This document shows, in pieces, positions 6,437 through 6,929 of a stretch of DNA of 6,929 bases. Location of the stretch: contig WQSD01000064.1 of NCBI GenBank assembly GCA_009788105.1, positions 1 to 6,929 on the forward strand. The letters run 5' to 3'. The translations under genes and the position numbers were made by a program. The notes beneath the pieces were generated by a model, which was given only the letters and a program-made list of their open reading frames with translations, did not search any database and was not told where the DNA came from. Position 1 is the stretch's first letter, and each line of letters begins with the position of its first letter. This DNA is from Oscillospiraceae bacterium (GTDB lineage Bacteria > Bacillota > Clostridia > Oscillospirales > CAG-272).

Positions 6437-6492
6437 CCCAACACATGGCAAAAACCGCCTTGTGTTGGGTCCACCCTCTTCCCAAAAGAGGG
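6437..6492. repeat. Two adjacent hairpins in the 3' repeat mosaic
   Basis: The first hairpin pairs CCCAACACA (6437-6445) with TGTGTTGGG (6461-6469), a perfect 9-bp stem, with an inner GGC/GCC. The second pairs CCCTCTT (6474-6480) with AAGAGGG (6486-6492) and is followed by AAGGTCAAGGGCG, a tail also seen in part after the hairpin at 6597-6612 (GGTCAAGGGCG at 6498-6508 and again at 6619-6629). No gene is evident across them. Confidence 0.6.
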
Positions 6493-6517
6493 CAAAGGTC
6501 AAGGGCGCACTGCACCC

Positions 6518-6542
6518 TGTAGGGGCGGCAACCTGCCGTCCG
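6518..6542. repeat. GTAGGGGCG hairpin repeat, copy 2
   Basis: GTAGGGGCG (6519-6527) begins an 8-bp hairpin, GGGCGGCA (6523-6530) with TGCCGTCC (6534-6541), with one G-T pair and an ACC loop. The head 9-mer is identical to the other two copies, while the stem sequence differs by paired changes. Confidence 0.65.
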
Positions 6543-6552
6543 AAATGTTAGA

Positions 6553-6757
6553 TTTGCACCCAGCCACCCCGTCTTGCGGAAAACCGCCGCAATCCACCCC
6601 TCCACAGAGGGGAAGAGGGTCAAGGGCGTTTAACCACGAAGGTTCACGAAAACCCACGAACAAATTCGCACTGCACGTTTCTGTAAATCCCCTTCCGCCT
6701 GCGGAAGGGGTGGATTGCGACTGTCCTTGTCGCAAGACGGGGTAGGTGTGGTGCGAA
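6553..6757. repeat. Nested inverted-repeat element (MITE-like)
   Basis: Three pairs of inverted segments share nearly the same centre (about 6654): 6553-6560 with 6750-6757 (8 bp, one wobble), 6566-6578 with 6731-6743 (ACCCCGTCTTGCG, 13 bp perfect) and 6588-6601 with 6706-6719 (CGCAATCCACCCCT, 14 bp perfect). Each arm carries its own small hairpin at a mirrored position: CCCCTC/GAGGGG at 6597-6612 and CCCCTTCCGC/GCGGAAGGGG at 6689-6710. So it consists of two inverted copies of one repeat unit facing each other. It has no coding capacity. No clear target-site duplication is seen, so a transposition origin is inference. Confidence 0.65.
6635..6660. repeat. CACGAA repeat with exact 10-bp period
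   Basis: CACGAA occurs at 6635-6640, 6645-6650 and 6655-6660, exactly ten bases apart, separated by variable tetramers (GGTT, AACC). It sits at the centre of the nested inverted-repeat element. The two spacers are reverse complements of each other. Confidence 0.6.
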
Positions 6758-6773
6758 CGAAACGTACCGCACC

Positions 6774-6800
6774 CGTAGGGGCGGGGTTCGCCCGCCCGGC
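6774..6800. repeat. GTAGGGGCG hairpin repeat, copy 3
   Basis: GTAGGGGCG (6775-6783) starts a 7-bp GC-only hairpin, GGGCGGG (6779-6785) with CCCGCCC (6791-6797), loop GTTCG. Like copy 1 it ends in CGCCCGCCCG. Confidence 0.65.
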
Positions 6801-6833
6801 AACATACCGCTGAACCACCCCCGCCTACGGCGA

Positions 6834-6850
6834 CCCCTCCACGGGAGGGG
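6834..6850. repeat. CCCCTCC/GGAGGGG hairpin
   Basis: A perfect 7-bp stem, CCCCTCC (6834-6840) with GGAGGGG (6844-6850), closes an ACG loop. It belongs to the same family as the hairpins at 6597-6612 and 6689-6710, and is likewise followed by a purine-rich GGGGAATAAGGGCA tail. Confidence 0.55.
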
Positions 6851-6865
6851 AATAAGGGCAAATAC

Positions 6866-6897
6866 AATGAAGAATTAAAAATGAAAAATGAAGAATT
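6866..6897. repeat. AATGAAGAATT direct repeat, 21-bp period
   Basis: AATGAAGAATT occurs at 6866-6876 and 6887-6897, separated by AAAAATGAAA. The abrupt change from GC-rich palindromes to AT-rich sequence marks the border of a different repeat type. Confidence 0.55.
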
Positions 6898-6903
6898 GCG
6901 GAA

Positions 6904-6929
6904 AATTTGCTTACGCAAATTATTTTATT
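6904..6929 (+). terminator. Weak hairpin with T-rich tail at the right edge
   Basis: AATTTGC (6904-6910) pairs with GCAAATT (6915-6921) around a TTAC loop, followed by ATTTTATT to the window edge. It could be a weak intrinsic terminator, possibly of the pyc transcript or of a gene to the right, or simply the palindromic end of the adjacent AT-rich repeat. The stem is AT-rich and the T-run is interrupted. Confidence 0.3.

Noticed and set aside
6380..6850. Possible CRISPR array
   Set aside because: The repeated units are of several kinds, vary in length and orientation and have irregular spacing (138 and 256 bp between GTAGGGGCG copies); no uniform repeat-spacer pattern and no cas gene.
6315..6918. 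Several open frames on both strands over the repeat mosaic
   Set aside because: They are composed of GC-rich palindromic repeats, lack ribosome sites and have low-complexity Pro/Arg/Gly-rich translations.

Overview
The window looks like a stretch of chromosome from a Bacillota (Firmicutes) bacterium, most likely an uncultured anaerobic Clostridia member. The reasons are close matches to sigma-A promoter consensus, some with an extended -10 (TGn), strong AGGAG-type ribosome sites, a single-chain pyruvate carboxylase, a secreted protein resembling large Bacillota sugar-binding proteins, and dense hairpin-type intergenic repeats of a style common in gut Clostridia. The taxonomic call is inference; no rRNA or other taxonomic marker is present.

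Layout. Positions 1-1128 (minus strand) hold the first 376 codons of a secreted protein whose gene runs off the left edge, so it has no stop codon here. It has its own near-consensus promoter (1266-1294, minus), a roughly 130-nt leader with several inverted repeats, and phased A-tracts (1310-1374) just upstream of the promoter. Positions 1129-1815 form a divergent intergenic region. On its right side an extended -10 promoter (1681-1709, plus) drives a small gene (1816-2184) for a 122-aa protein with a sigma-region-4-like helix-turn-helix of the phage ArpU/RinA (DUF1492) type, with no other phage gene beside it.

Positions 2199-2442 are a cluster of seven hairpins, bracketed by two identical 16-bp copies of a GGGGAGC-loop-GCTCC motif. 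The last hairpin is followed by T-runs and should be an intrinsic terminator. Immediately after it an extended -10 promoter (2466-2494) and a strong ribosome site lead into pyc (2526-5948), a complete 1140-aa pyruvate carboxylase. Six bases after its stop begins a 133-aa predicted membrane protein of unknown function (5955-6356), probably cotranscribed with pyc.

From 6357 to the right edge I see no convincing gene. This stretch is a mosaic of GC-rich palindromic repeats: three copies of a GTAGGGGCG-headed hairpin, several CCCCTCC/GGAGGGG-type hairpins, a nested inverted-repeat element (6553-6757) with a 10-bp-period CACGAA repeat at its centre, and an AT-rich direct repeat with a terminal hairpin.

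The genes do not form one pathway. Pyc supplies oxaloacetate from pyruvate (anaplerosis), the secreted protein probably takes part in sugar capture, and the HTH protein is an orphan regulator. I found no strong evidence for a new defence or mobile system. The most unusual content is the repeat architecture on both sides of the pyc transcription unit.
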